Positions 47,227 to 62,400 of a stretch of DNA of 64,000 nucleotides are shown piece by piece. The stretch comes from Apostichopus japonicus (taxonomy: Eukaryota > Echinodermata > Holothuroidea > Aspidochirotida > Stichopodidae). Each line of letters opens with the position of its first letter. Within the stretch, counting starts at the first letter, position 1. Where the stretch lies: the NCBI RefSeq assembly GCF_037975245.1, contig NC_092562.1, positions 22,869,554-22,933,553 of the forward strand, in the 5' to 3' direction. The position numbers and the translations under genes were made by a program. Below the pieces are notes generated by a model. That model ran no database searches and had not been told where the DNA came from. It saw only the letters and a list, made by a program, of their open reading frames with translations.

Positions 47227-50200
47227 GTTCTTTTCCAACATACATTCACAAACGTTTACTTACATATATATATATACACACACTGTAAAACACTTCAGAA
47301 ACAAGACATTTACAAAATAGTCTGAAATATTGTTCTACCGACAAGAGATAAAAAGCAATAATTGGTTATATTCACAGCAAAAATAAATGTAGCAAAACAG
47401 TATCTGTTTAAAAATAATGTTTAAAATATTTCAACAGTTAAAAAAATTGCAAAAATACACAAAACTGAAAGCTGTCATTCTTTTCTTCACAAAAATAATA
47501 TCATAAAATGAAATTTTAATAAATAAAGGATAAAAGAAAAGAAACAATATCACTATTGACCAGAATGTAAACTATTAACAGCTTACACAGTAATGTTTAT
47601 TACAGATCCCTGTTCAGCTGAGTATTATAGGAAATATTCCATTCAAAGGTGAAAATAAAAATGCCTTTGTCTTTTTCAATGACTGGAAAAAAACAAAGCC
47701 ATAAGGTCTACAAATAAATGAAAACTTCCAAACATCGAATGCAGATTTAAACTGCATAAGGTATACATTCGATATGGCATTACAGCTGCACTGTATGGTC
47801 AACCGACTATGATATGTAGTTTAATACAGAGTCAGCTGTAAAATAAAACACATGAAAGCATTTGCAGGATACAGCTTTAAGACAATAAGATCATCAGTAA
47901 TGGCCCCAGACTTCAGCATGCTAACATTTGCTAGACATTTTCAGTACTTTCCTGGTGGTTCTGCAAACTCCAAGTTACTTCGAGACATTGAGGGGTGTGT
48001 TATATTACTAAAATTAGGCAATTAAATGTTTTAGTGAGGAAAATTACCTGAAGGGTAGTGGTAAAACGTTTGTTGAAGTTGGAGCATGGGTGACCATGAT
48101 TGGACTTTCTAGCATATTTTTGGACAATACTACTTTCCTATAAGGAGCTTACACTTGAAGCTGAATGAAATATTTGCAAAATAACACCACACTGAGCTTG
48201 AATCACAGACAACAGGAAGATAACCAAAATAAATCCCAAAGCAAAACTGGTTATGGTTACCCACTGAAATTGTTCACAATGACATTTGGAAACTTTACAC
48301 AAAAAGGAATGTTAAGTTTAGATCAATGTAAGCTTAACAGAATTTCAAATTTCACATGAGTACAAAGTGTTTTACATTTAAAAGAAAAAAGGAAACAGGT
48401 ATTTCCTTTTTCATGAATTTGATGACAGGTTTCAATTTAAAAAGCTATATTACAGAACACTGAATATTCATGAATACACTAATTATTTAGAAAGCCTTAA
48501 TTGGTCCTATGAATCTGTGATCATAATAATTGTGACCGACTAACATTGAAGCACCCTTTTATATTGTTTATCAAAGTAAATTAATTGTCAAAGCAGTGAT
48601 TAAAAATTTCGCAAATTAAGTTAACGAAGTCAAGTTCATAAACCTGTTTGCTATAGGATTTTAGGATCAAATCCAGTCAATATTTTTTCTTACAAAACCA
48701 AACAAAAACCTGTATTAAATCTTATTATCTGTTTTTCCTCAAAAATATAAGCAGTTTTTCTAACTATTTAGTTATCCTCAAGGTATGTTCCCAGATTTTT
48801 GTCAAATTTGCAGGATGTTGTCAAATCAATAACTGAATTTAACACCAATCAAGGTTGAAACAATGATCTCTCATATCACCATATTTGAGGACAACACAGA
48901 TTTGACTTAACAGCTACAAATATAAATGAAATGTCATTACAGAAATGAATGGCAAAAGCAGGAACAACAACATCAAAAATAAAAACAGTAGTAACAATTT
49001 TAAATTGTCACTTCATGTTTAAAACACTAATTTTCTGATGTTATAATGATACGGACATTAAAGACGTTTGATAAAATTACCCCAAAGTCAAATCAGTCTG
49101 ATAGTAAAATGGATCGTTGATGAGTTATAATACTGCAAGTCGATAACTAATTATTGGATGGAGTCAGTTTTATTATATCGTTGCATAGCAGGGGAAATTA
49201 TTACTTTGCCCCAAGAACTACTTCTTTATAAGTTGCAAAGGCACAAGGGGTTTGACCTACAAGTTGTTTGGGGTAAGGGCTTTTAAGAACCTCGCCTTGC
49301 ATACAGACAGTAACTCAGAGTGCTGTATGACATAATCATTGGGTATAACTAAAATAGTTTCCTTGTTAATTTGTATCAAAATTTGAAAAAATATAAGACT
49401 GAGACTAACAGTGGACACTTATATCCTCCATTTCCATTTTTCCCTTCTTTCCTACATCTACCAAAAAAACAAACAAACAAGTGTTTTTAGAAAAGTGTTA
49501 ACAATAATGGTGATTAAGTACACATAGCCCAAGGCACAAGAATAGTTAGGCAGGTTTTTCATTTTAAAGGAATACTGAAGGATAAGGTTTTTGTGCATAG
49601 TATAACTGTTAGTCAAAAAAGACTTGAGGACTTACAAGTGAGCCATAAAAGAAAAATGGATTCCATTGAATTCTAAAAATTTAAATTAATCCAAGTTGTT
49701 CACTAAGTTTTATAACTATTCCAATACAAATCCCTTTCTTTGATATAAAACCCATTTGAGAATGTAAGAAAACCAGTTCAATACCTTATTTGTATATATA
49801 TGCTACAATCATAAAACAGTGCTCAAGGTAAACCTATTTATATCTACTCTGAGCTGTCCCTAAGAACTCCATTACCTGCAGAGTTGTGACATAAAAGGTT
49901 AAATATAGGTTGTTATTACCACAAAGGATGGTTACCCATGGCAACAAGACAAACAGATGCATCAGCATTAGTACACAGACAGGATTTCATTATTGATGTA
50001 AACAAATATCCCTTTGTCATGTGACACCCACACAGCTGAAATCTTTTCCTGGAGCCCCCAATTGGGTGAAACATTTCTATTTATTTTCTTTCCAGGGATG
50101 TACTCAATGGTATAACAAAAATGGGTTAAACAAAAATGAGTCATTAAATGCCAAATGTCAGAATTACTTTTGTACTGGTAACAGAAACCTGACGTAATGT

Positions 50201-50498
50201 ACTATATTAAGGTCAGTGGTGCAGACAAATAAATGAAATATCACAACTGGAAATTAAGCAGGCCATCAAAACTGTGGTGGGGGGTGGGGGAAGGGGAGGG
50301 AGAGGTGGAAAGGCAGGGACAACATGCATTGTATCCCACTAACTAAATAAGGTTGAATGGCTATGATTCAACATCTTTGTCCCCTCTTATCATCGACCAT
50401 GGACTTAGAAGTCCCCTTATGTGCATATCTTATAGTCTGTAGGTAGGACAGGGTGACCATCTAGTCTACTGATGTGATTGCTAGATGCAAATATTAAC
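47227..50498 (-). other. Probable long 3' UTR of the MAP3K1-like gene
   Basis: The 3.3 kb after the stop codon lack recognisable exons on both strands. The region is AT-rich, with short AT microsatellites near 47260 and 49790, and is unusually free of the G/C runs and repeats seen in neighbouring spacers. The UTR call is inference from position; an intergenic spacer is the alternative. Confidence 0.35.
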
Positions 50499-53400
50499 TC
50501 ACTCTTCTGTAAATACAGAATGATGGATAAGTTCTTTAGAAGTGGGTCTAGCTGATGGCACAGCCTGCAGGCAGCTCAGGATCAGATCTTTTAATTCTGC
50601 CGAGAGATGGTCCGGGAGTGGGGGAGGGCTCTTCGCACTCGCGATCTATCAGGAGAGAGAGATATTAAAACATGAATGAGCTCGACGATAACCCACATTC
50701 CCTGGCCTGCATCTATCCAATCCGACATGGAATTAGGTCGTCTCTGCCTAAACTCACGACATAAAATGCACAATAAGTGACAATATCCATAAACTATTGT
50801 AGCATAGGTGATTGGTGCAAAGAGGTCAGACACGTCCGCGGTTGTCGTAGTTACAGAGACTATGAATGAACTTTACAATTATCCTACAATGTTACACAAG
50901 TAAAACTACAGTAGGGCTTTAAATGTGACACTTACAAGTATATAACATCCTATAGCTAAATAAAGGTGTTCTTCTAAGATGGTAGATATATTAGTTACAG
51001 ATCCTTTCTAACTGACTATTAGCCAACTCAGGGAATAAATTAACAGATTTTGTTTCTAAGCAAATTAAATTTCCTAGAACAGTAAACATCTGCTACAGCT
51101 GGGTCTTGAATTTGAATGCAGGACGCAGCTTAGACAGCCGAAAAGGTTGATGAATTATAGCAACAGGAAAGCAAATAATTATGGGACTCACCCTAAATAT
51201 GAGCTGCAAACTGTTTGATATCTTGGAAGCATCCCAAGGTGGTTCTCTTGTGGCCATCTCATACAGACAACATCCCAGGCTCCATAAATCACAACTTCTG
51301 CCATAAGTCTCTCCTCTTAGAACCTATGAAGATGAAGCAGATGAAGACAGAACTGTTCTCATTTCATCGTCTCATTCCAGTCCATGCGAGTAATCATCTT
51401 TATATTTCAGTTCGTAGCAATCTGTTACACAATGTGAAGCCTAGAATACCATAACTTTAGCCACTTGATAAGAAAATGCCAGTGCATTGAAAATTTGCTG
51501 CATAAAATAAAATTCTTACGAGTGCATTTTCCTTAGCAATCTGTTACACAATGTGAAGCCTAGAATACCATAACTTTAGCCACTTGATAAGAAAATGCCA
51601 GTGCATTGAAAATTTGCTGCATAAAATAAAATTCTTATGAGTGCATTTTCCTTAGCAATACAAAGCAACATTAATTTTGCACAGGCAGAAAAATCCATGT
51701 GCCTGCTTTCATTTAACTGACAAACTATGAACTGGCATTTAGCCAGTAAATAGCCTGAATTTTCAGACCAGATCGTTGAGAAAATTGAGTATGGATTTGG
51801 GTAAAAAATTGTTTACATTGCCTGAAGGTGTAAATGGACCAAAGGTCAAAAGGTAGTGACTGCTTGCCACATTTCTATGAGAACATTTCATATAACACTA
51901 AACTCAAGACTTAAAAGCTTTGACCTTGCTCTCCCTCCACCATCTGCACCCAGCCCCCCAACCCCCAAAGAAAAAATGTACCTCTATTACATTTTACTGG
52001 CCCCACACAGTCATAAATTGTTCTACATAAAGTAGAAATATTAAATACATTACAGCAGACCTTATTTATATAATTCCATCTGATAACCAGTCGAATAACT
52101 GAAAATAATTAACAGTAGGCATAAATTTGAAGACACTAAAATTTTGGGGATATTCATCCTAGAAATAGCAAAGATAGAGTAAAGGGAAAGTGGGAAAGAA
52201 AAGTCCCCATTTTTCATATCCAGTGCACAAAACAAGACCAATATGATATGCTGTTGGGTTGTGAACCAATCATTTATCCAGTGAATGCCCTTTTCTCCAA
52301 CAAATCTAAATGCATGGTAAAACCTCCAAATGTAGGTCGTTTCACCATGGCCGCCTATTAGTTGGCGAAGTTCAGGGTCTCACTTATTCTTTTCACCAGA
52401 AAGAGATACAAATCAGTTATGACAAAGCTTAATTTTGATAATCACTGTGTGTAATGCTTGAATGAACTTCTCATTGACGGCATTTTGAATAACCGGTAGA
52501 ACTTTTCAATGAAACAACTATCGTCACCTGAACAATCTCGTTAACAGCTCTGCGTATTAACATATTTATGGAGAAGTCACAAACAAGCCGATTCGATACT
52601 CTCATCAGACTGAACAAACAGAATCTTTGGGGGGAGTGACAAGGCAAATAGCAGTAGGATTCAAGACCTGTTTGTGCAGTTTCCATTGTACAAAAGAGAA
52701 GGTAAAAAAATAAATATGACCCATTTTGATTGTCTAACCCATGCCCTTATAAGAGTGTATATACACTTTGTTGTGGCAATATTCACAACTATTTGGGAAC
52801 TTGTTTTGAGATCCAAGATCATATCGCAAGCATGATTTTACAATTAGATATATTTTCAAATTTTTGATTGAATGCAAGTTTGTCAAATGGTAAAATCACA
52901 CTTTTTTGATTTTAATCCAGTGCAGGACAGATTTTCTCTGGTTGACCCTCGGATCACTAGGTCTTACATTTTGGTGGTTAGAACAGCAATTTTGGTTGTC
53001 CAATAAAATGTAGCAAAGAAATATGACAAATATGTCTCTGTGGGAGAAGGTGTGTATGTTGGTGAACAGATATACAGCTTTGGGGGTGATAGCAGTTTTA
53101 TCTATTTTTTAACAACACAAAAAAAAAGGGAAAATAACTCAACTTTCTTTGGGAAATGTCATGATAGTTGAGAAGCAAATAAAGAAGACTGTTAGAAGCT
53201 TAAACATAAGGAAGGAGAGGTAAGTCCACTTACAACTGTTTTCTTAATTTATACAAAACTTTTTAATTATAAATGTTATCTTGTTTCATTCTTCACCTGA
53301 ACAGTGGATGAGATTTACACTGTGTGTGTGGGTAAAAGGCAATGGCTATAAAAACAAATTAGTGTTACCCAATATTTGGTTAAATACCTCTCCTTGACAA

Positions 53401-56400
53401 TCAGAACCTGTTTATGGCCTAACACAAGAGTGACTTGCAGTGTTTCATTAGCAAGGTTAATGTGCCAAATATAATAACACACGGTACTGTCGATTTTACA
53501 ATTTTGTAAACAACTTTAAGCAGCTTACCTCAGGGGCCATGAACGCTATGGTTCCAAGAACTTGACCTTTGAACTCTTCCGTGCCTGTGAACTGAGAGGC
53601 CATCTTAGCTGCCGTGCCGAGGTCTGCGATGCGAATGTTATGCCCAGTGCTGTCCAGCAAAAGATTAGCACCTTTTAGGACGGAGAGAGAGAGGAGAGGT
53701 AGGCATATAAACATCTGGTGAGTGAATAAATCGACTACTGGTCTGTCTGGTACCGACCAGGAACAGATTAGATCCTAGGAAAGATTGAGGCTACGCAGAA
53801 ATCGTAAAGTATGGATCTTACAAATTAATTTCATGTGTTGAATACCCTGAGCGATACTATTGTCAATATGCTGAGGCATTTGGGTAAATGATACAGCCTA
53901 AAACAGATTAACACTAACCCTCATAACCTACATATCATTTGATGAGCAATTGTGTTGTGCTTGACAGGAGGACAGAGCACAATGTATCTCTTGAGCTTTA
54001 AAACTGTCTACTAGTTTCAGATCTCCCCCTCCCTCCCCATCCTTCCTTTAACACCCAGCCCAACACCCTTGAGACCCATCCCATCACACCTGATACCCAT
54101 CTTTCAAACTTTTAAAAACCCATCCCTGGTTTTGAAGTACAAACAAACAAAACTTGTCTATAAGTTAAATCTGTATACCTTTTAAGTCTCTGTGAATGAC
54201 ACCTCTCTGGTGTAAGTACACAAGCCCCTTTAATACCTGTCTGGTATATTTCAAGATGAGTGGTTCCTCAAAAGCACCGTAGCTCTCTAGGACATTAGAG
54301 ACAGAACCAGCTGTGAATAGAAAAAGAAAAAATAACACAAAGTGTCATCCATTAGTTTGATAGCTATCCAACATTACACAAAAACAGTTGCTATGGCAAA
54401 TATATCAGGAATCTGAAATAATGAAAATACCACCAGCCCTCCCCCCTCCCCCCACCTCCCTCTTCCTTGACACTCTCCCCAACCTAAGTGATGATGGACA
54501 AGCATAACAAACTACAGGTTGCAGATTTCACGAATGGTTGATTTGGAAGGAAAGGGTGGTGGGTAGATGGTGAACTGGATCTGGCCGACCTTGACCCAGA
54601 ACTTGACCAGCTGGGGTACATTTTAGCAGGTAAGATATTGATGGAGAACGTGTGATAAAAGTAGAATTCAGACACGTTAGAAATAGTCTTTCATATCATT
54701 GCTTGATACATGCTAACAAACAATATGACCGTGAAAACTACAACAAGGAAGTAAATCAAATGTCCAAACATGTTGACATACTACTACTGATTGAAAATAA
54801 TATGACTGGGATTCCATTCAGCAACGACATGCCCCCTCCCACCTGCTTTCCCACCCCTCCCCCTATGGGAGGGGGGGACATGTCAAGACCCAATGATGGT
54901 TAAAGTCATATTTGAATCATACCAGGCATCCATTCTAAGAACATGTTGAAATGACAGCCCTGTCTTGTGGCTCCTAGCAACCTGATGACATTTGGATGGT
55001 CCAGCGATGCCATGAGTTCAATTTCCTTGGTAATGGAGGCAGCCACCTTTTCCTGTTCGGTAACTGAATTCCTCATGAACGAAATCTAAATGCAGCAAAA
55101 TGAACAAACCAGTAGACCAAGTAGTGAACAATCTTGTCTTACTTTTGTTATCAAAACAACATGTACTTTGGATTAACCTAGAAATGCTTAAAATTTCATT
55201 CAAAATTGACAAATTTTCAAAGTAGAATTAAACATTGACTCTCTCTCTTTCAGCGAGTGCCAAACCACCGCCACTAATTTTACATTTTTCTGTCTTTTTT
55301 TCCCCAACCCTAATAATCCAACAGGAAATCACCAGTCTTCTTTAGACTGTGACGCATAACACAGTCACTCATTAACAAATGAAAAAATGAGGAAAAAATG
55401 AAATTACATAGCTCAAAGAATATTTCAAGTAGCAATGTCAGAATTCGTGTTTAAAGAGGTTTTCTGTGTTTTTGTTGTAGTCTGAGGTTGTTTTAGTCTG
55501 AGGATTATGACTCGTAAAATAAAATAAATAATTTAAGCAAAAGAGACATTTTAAAGTCATGTCATTGAACTTGATGGTTGTGTACAAGTTGTAAATCTCT
55601 CTGCACAAAAAGTTTGAAATTGCAATCAGGTTCTGTTTACAATAGACTTTAAGCTCCTGGATGGAAAGCAAAAATTATGTTTTTCAAGAACTAAAGCTAT
55701 GATTAGCCAAGAGAGCACTGTGGTATGTACCAACCATAAGACTGCATTGTAAAACCAGCAGTGAGTAACCCCTCAAGACTAATTTATGTATCCTATTTTG
55801 CCGGATTTACAGTGTTTATTCTGCAAATGAGTTTATATGAAGACACTACTACCATATGGAAGTCAGGGTATCTCCCATCTCTCTCACTAACCATACATTA
55901 CAGTACACCTGCCTCTAACCATGGAGCTTCATCATCTGTCAAAATGCATATATTTTCATACATATACCCTCCCAACTCCCCCTCCCTCCCCTCACTGGTA
56001 TTCACATTTTTTTTGCTTGGTGACCCCAATTTCACCTTGATCATATCTATTGGGGAACCTGCAGTGAAAAATGGTGTAGTCCAGGGGCCTACAGGAAAGA
56101 GGTACAGTATAACCCATAACACCTTTTTGGTATATGTTTCTTTATATGATTAATTCTTGACATGATTAAGGGCTCTCAGCTCCCACATGACATCATATTT
56201 TGAAACTTTCCAACCAAGGGTATTAGATTAATAAAACATCAAAACCTTACTTTGAAAACCAAATCTGTGTTACCTACCTGCTTTACTGCCATGATTGTTC
56301 CAGTAGCTCTATCCCAGACTTGATAACAAGTTGAAAAGGCCCCTGTCCCCAGGTGGTCTCCCTTTACCCACTGGTGGTTCTCTTGGTACTCCCGAGAACT

Positions 56401-59400
56401 GTCCACTTGGCTATTGCTGGCCTTACCATCTCTCTGATGGAAGAAGAATAAAGAATATGGACATGGTATCGATGAATTCTGATGATTCAAAATGTTTACC
56501 TTCGCCAAATATTCCATAAAAGGGAGTTTGAACCATATCAGAGTCACCAATTGGATTATGCCATTAACTCTTTATTACAAGTCTGAACAAAACAAGTGTT
56601 GGGTCGAGGAGAGGAAAGAAGGGACCTTGACCTGTTTACTGCAGTATGCATGAGTAATTTTTCTCTTATACTGGAATGTACCAGTTTAGAAAAGTTCCAA
56701 CCCTTACCAGTCTTCTTTCAGATTCCCCTTGCCACAATTTGAGAGTAAACTCACTAAAAGTCACTTTATGGTGTAAATACTCCATCAGTTAAATGCTACT
56801 GAGATGGGGACATACCCTAACATCGACTTGAACACACACTATGACATCTTCGTCCTTTTCCGAGGGCATTAAGCCCGGTATGAATGGCAAAGGATCCTGT
56901 TGAGATGCTGAAAGCTCCATCGCGTATGCCACAGCGACTTCGTCGTCAGAACACTCCGTCCCGCAGCTGTTGCACCTGCTAAACTCCCTCCCTTTCCTAT
57001 CCTCATATTTTTTATCACTGAGTCCGTTCTCGCTCCTCCTACCCTTCCTCTGGCTTTTTCCTTGGAGGTCCTCTTCGCTCGTCTCCGTTCCTCTCTCGCA
57101 TGTCGTTTTATTCTCCTCCCTCTTCCTCTCCAGTGTCAACTGCGCCATTTCCGGGTCGTTTACGTCACGCATGACCCTTTCCAACATTGGTGTGTCACTG
57201 TTGGTGTCAGCAGTGGGATCTCCTTGCGACGATTTTCGACTCCTTATTTTTTCGACAAATTTTCTCTGCTGTAAAATGCATGAAAGTTAAGTTTTTGAAA
57301 AAGGGGTTCTTTCTCACTATTCCATCAAATTCTTGCATTTGCCACTATTGTTTCTGATAATAATTATGCTTTGTCTCGAAAATGATACCGAAGTTATAAA
57401 ATAGTCTCTTTGTTTTTAAAGATGAATGCTGTAATTATGTAGAAGGAAATATATAAGTTGCATTCTTAACATTCCGCACGAATAAGTCACATGGGCAACT
57501 GGGGCAATCAAAAAAGCACATTAAAATCATTGATACCAACATTAATTTAGATATAGGCGAACTTACTTTTGGTTTTTTGTCCTGCTTGTCTGCTAACGGA
57601 GTCTTCCAAGCCTTACGACACAACGGACACTTTAACTCCTCCTTCTGGATCTCGCATTCCTTGGCCCCTGATCAACAAAGCCAAATAAGGACAAACAGGT
57701 AAATAATAAATAGTGAACTTATGTTGCAGGCTTTCCGATAGAAGATTCTGACAGAGCAATGAAAAATAAAACTTACGATGAAAGTTTAAAATGTTTTAAG
57801 GCATAAAGATTACCGTCCATGCTAGGGCAGCAATTTAAAGGGAATTCTATTTTCAATGTTTCTAGCAATAATTTTGATCTCAATGCTCCGAGCTATAAAC
57901 CAACAATTTTTGCATTCCCGTCACTAAAAGACAATTTTCATGAACTTCGTACTTTTGCCAACATCAAGATAAAAACACACACACTCACTCGTTTTTGGGG
58001 TGGCTTGTCTTTGGTAGAGTTAAAATGTGTATTAGTATTTGCTTTTAATTTACTTACAGACTTCCATACAGTGTTGATGTAGCGTATTAAAACACCCCAT
58101 CTGGCAGGTCACCAAGCTTTCTCCTTCTGACATAGCTAAGAGGCAGATCGGACACATAACTTCATCATCTTCATCACCCTCTATGTACTCTCTAGAGAAA
58201 GAAAGATTAAATATAATAAAGTTTAGAAGACAGCATTGTCAACACCACCGTAAACAGGAATTTCATGCGTAACACAGTTAGGGTCACCGTTTTCCTTGTG
58301 CAGAGAAAACTGATACAACAACCTTAAGTCTACTAACAGGGTTGGACTATTAGGAACAATTAGGTACATATGACTGTGTGGGAGGGGTGGGGGGTGGGAC
58401 AGAGGGAGGAAGGGAGGGACATTTTTGTCATTGTTGGAGTTCATCATTGAAGAGAGATTGAAGATACTACTAAACTGAAGCACTAGACATACTTCCTGAA
58501 CCTCAAGAAGCCTTCATTCCCATCTTTGCTGTGATTTCTGCTGACATTGTCCAACCCTGTGTGCTGTAAACTCTTCTCTCTCCGTCTCTCGTACACGTTG
58601 AACAAATTTTCAACCTTGAAAATAAGAAATATATTAGAAAGAGGTTATATATATATATATATATATATAGTGTAATATTATAGATAAAATCTTACATCAT
58701 GGGTCAAAGGTCAATAGAAAATTGCAAAAGATTGTAAAAACCAATGGATTAACACCTATGACATATAGATGGGAAGCCCTACGCTCTCTCTCTAATTGGT
58801 CATCTGCCGCTAAGATCAACTTTGATTCATATCAAAATATGACCGCTTTTTTTGGATAATTTTAGCAGAGAAAATGGGAACAAGTTTGAACACATAATGT
58901 CATATGAAATAAAGACCATGAGTTAATAATGTTAAATAATAAAAGAAAAGGAACAAACAAAGGTTATATGATAATGAGGTTAACATGACTAAAACCCCGG
59001 CTTTCAGTAGCCTCAAATCACCTGTGACATACATATCACGAGACTCACCTCGTAATCTTTAAGTGTCCTCGACCAAAGGATCGCATCATTTTCTTCAACT
59101 TTGAACACTCTGAGCATGACGAAGAAAAGATGAATGCAGAACGGACCTTTGGAACAATTGCAATTCTGAAAACAGAAGAAGCAGTGACTATTAATTGATG
59201 AGTATCATACAAAATCTTGGCTTATATTTAAGCTACTTCAAATTTTTCCTGCAAGGGTTTGAGAAATTTGGAGGGTGGGGAGTGTTTTTTCTCCCCTTAT
59301 CATTCTGGTGGCCCTATAACATAGGGCAAAACCCTATAATTTAAGCTTTTTGGAAATGTCTTTGTTGATAAACAATTTTCAATGTTATCAGCATTGGTCC

Positions 59401-62400
59401 CAATATCTGCTAGAAAATAGATGAATGGTCACTCAAAAATCAACAAGCATTTAAGTGGCACCTTCAAAAGCCCTTTGCCTCACCAAGATACTTAAGATTT
59501 TGTCAAAGTTTTAACTCCTCCATGTTGGAGAGTAACTAAGAGTGCAAAAACCTTTGGCAGGGTGCTTTTGAAAATTGAAATCTCTTCTAGTGATTTTTTT
59601 ATTTTTTTTTTTATTTTTTATTGCTCATGAAAATCAAACAATACACAATAAAAGGATGAAATCAACAAGTGACAACAAAAATAATAAACGAACTGTCACG
59701 ATTAAAGTATAAGTACCCAAGGGAGCCAATACTTCTCCCATACCAACTCATCCATATTCTTTTGAAAAATCAATTTTTGTATCATAAAATATTCTTTCAG
59801 ATATTTCACAGTGCCAATCACTGTGGGAAGAATCTTAATTTTCTTACAACTAAAAATGTAACATTTTATCAAAATGAGCATTAAATTGAGGACACGTGAA
59901 AAGTCGCCCCCAAACAAAACTTCAGAAATATCCAAATGAAATTTAATATCAACATTAATGAAAAGGTTTTCAAAGAATTTCCAAATTCTCTGAACAAAAT
60001 CACAATGATAAAACAAATGTTCTATTGTTTCAAGATTAAGCAGGCAAAAAGTGCACATATTTGATGCAACAATACCAGTCTTTTGCAAATAATAATTTGT
60101 CGGGATGATTCTATGAAGAATACGATACTGAAACCAGCGAATGTAAATATCACTACTAGAGTTAAAAGGGACTGTACAATACAAGGCCCAATCTTCTAGT
60201 GATTTTAGCACACTTACTGAAGTGAACAAAAATGACTAGCCTAATGTTAACTAGTACACTAACAAATTGGGTCAAGTCTCTCTTTTTACCCAGTTGGTTT
60301 GTTCCATTTATTTATTACTGTTATTTTGAAGCAAAACTAAAAATTGTTTGCCCCTTAACAATACACCTGATTAAAGTTAACATTTACTAACATTAAGTCA
60401 GATTAATCAATATCAGTAACAGGATGTGAGTTTTGTTCTCAAAAATAATTTGAGAACAACCAGATAAAACTTTGCTGGTGTAGAATACCCCTGATGAAAT
60501 AAATGAAACAATTTAACTGCCAGAGAAACCAGACATTTGATCCCATAAGCTTTAATCCTTTAGGGAAACAATTGAATACATTAATTCTCTTAGACTCAGT
60601 CTGAAGATTACTTGCTGATAGAGTGAAAGACTGTCAAAGGAAAACATCGACCAAAAAATAAATACTAAAATTTTATCATAATTGATTAATAATCATTGTA
60701 AATCTTCAGATGTGACAATTGATATATATGTCAGGTGTATTGACAAGCCTAGCTTAAAATCTTTTAGGTATAACTTAAGTAATTATTATTTAAACAAATA
60801 CTAACTCTTGACAAGTAACTGAAAGACTCCAACTTGTTGTATGGACAAACTCAGGTGTTCAGATGCACTGGATTTTTTTTTTTTTTTTTGCGGGGGGGGG
60901 GTGTTATTGTTTTGTTATGGTCTTTTTGTCCTATTGTTTGAAATTGTGTATTTTGCTTTGTTGTACTTTGATTGGTCTCTTTCTCTTTATTTTAGGGAGC
61001 GAAGCACCCCGTCAAGCCCGCAAGGGTTTTTTGTTCCGCTTCCTTCACTTCATGTATTATCCACTACTACTTATTGTTACTTGTTATTTGTAAACGTTTA
61101 AATGCATGTTGTGAAAAACAAATAAATGAAATGAAATGAAATGAAAATGTCTCATTTTGATTTAATATACAGGGGTAGGTTCTTGACTTTTAATAGATAA
61201 ACATTCATATCGTCTGTAAATCTAGAAATACTTCCGTTACCCTGACACTGCCATCTCTAAGTTAATTTACACGGTCTTTGTTTGTTTTTTTCGTGGCATT
61301 CTGTAAACATATCTGTATTTGCTATCTACATAGTAACAGATTAAGAGTTGCTCATTGCACTGTAAATTGACAGATTAAAGTTACACCGTAGCCAAACTCA
61401 TGCCCAAGCTCTAGACATACATACAAACAATGATCGACTACAGATATATTCTCTTGGAAGTTTACAATTAAAGACAGGTTACAAGTACATTCTTTAAACT
61501 TGAACATATATCAAAATAAAAATATTAATAAAAATCATTATTATCATTATTATTAAAACTTAAAATATTAATTCAAAGTGTTTCCAGGGTCTGATTACTC
61601 TTCAACTCTCTTGAATTAGTGTGAGTGGTTTCGTTTTCCATCTGTTCAACATGAGATATGACATTTGCGCCAACCGGCTTTTTTTCTTTCTAGTTCTCTT
61701 TCCTATGTACATATATACTTAATAACAAATTTTACTACTTGAAATAAAATAGATCTAAAATTTTTTTTTATCTATACCTTTTACTTTAAAAGCCAGCTAA
61801 AAAGATTGGGTTTGGATCATTTTATTAAATATTTTTAAACACTCATATTTTACTCATCTTATCACACTCAGAAAACAAATTAAGTTTGAAAAGAATTAAT
61901 GCCCAACCATGTGTGAGACAAACACAGAAGACTGCATATATCTTACTGGAGCACAAATCTACTGACATAACAATACTGCATAAACGAAACTGCAAACAAT
62001 TTGGAAGTTGATTATAATATACTGAGGGACCAAGGAATCAGTTTTTTTCTTTTCATTTGGAAGGAAGCCGGAACTAGCAAACTGTCAATGGCAATGGTTC
62101 AAATAGGCAAACAAAACTCTACAACAGACTGAATATGTTGATTGATGACAAGAGCATTGAGAAAGATTGCCTAATTAATCTGTGAAATAATTCACATAGA
62201 TCTTTTTTTGGCAAACACAACAATAAAACCCATTTAAAATACTTCTGGTCCAAAAATAGCAACAGTTGACAGACCTAGTTAACTTACATGAGTGTGCAAG
62301 TTTGTGATGACTAATATTTCTGCTTTTTAGAAAGCCTATTCATAGAAATTGTGCAATTTTATTGGAAGATTGCTGTTTCTTCGGATACTGTATGCGTGTA

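Noticed and set aside
60841-61101. Hydrophobic 76-86-codon frames
   Set aside because: They start in T and G homopolymers and run into a LINE-like 3' tail.
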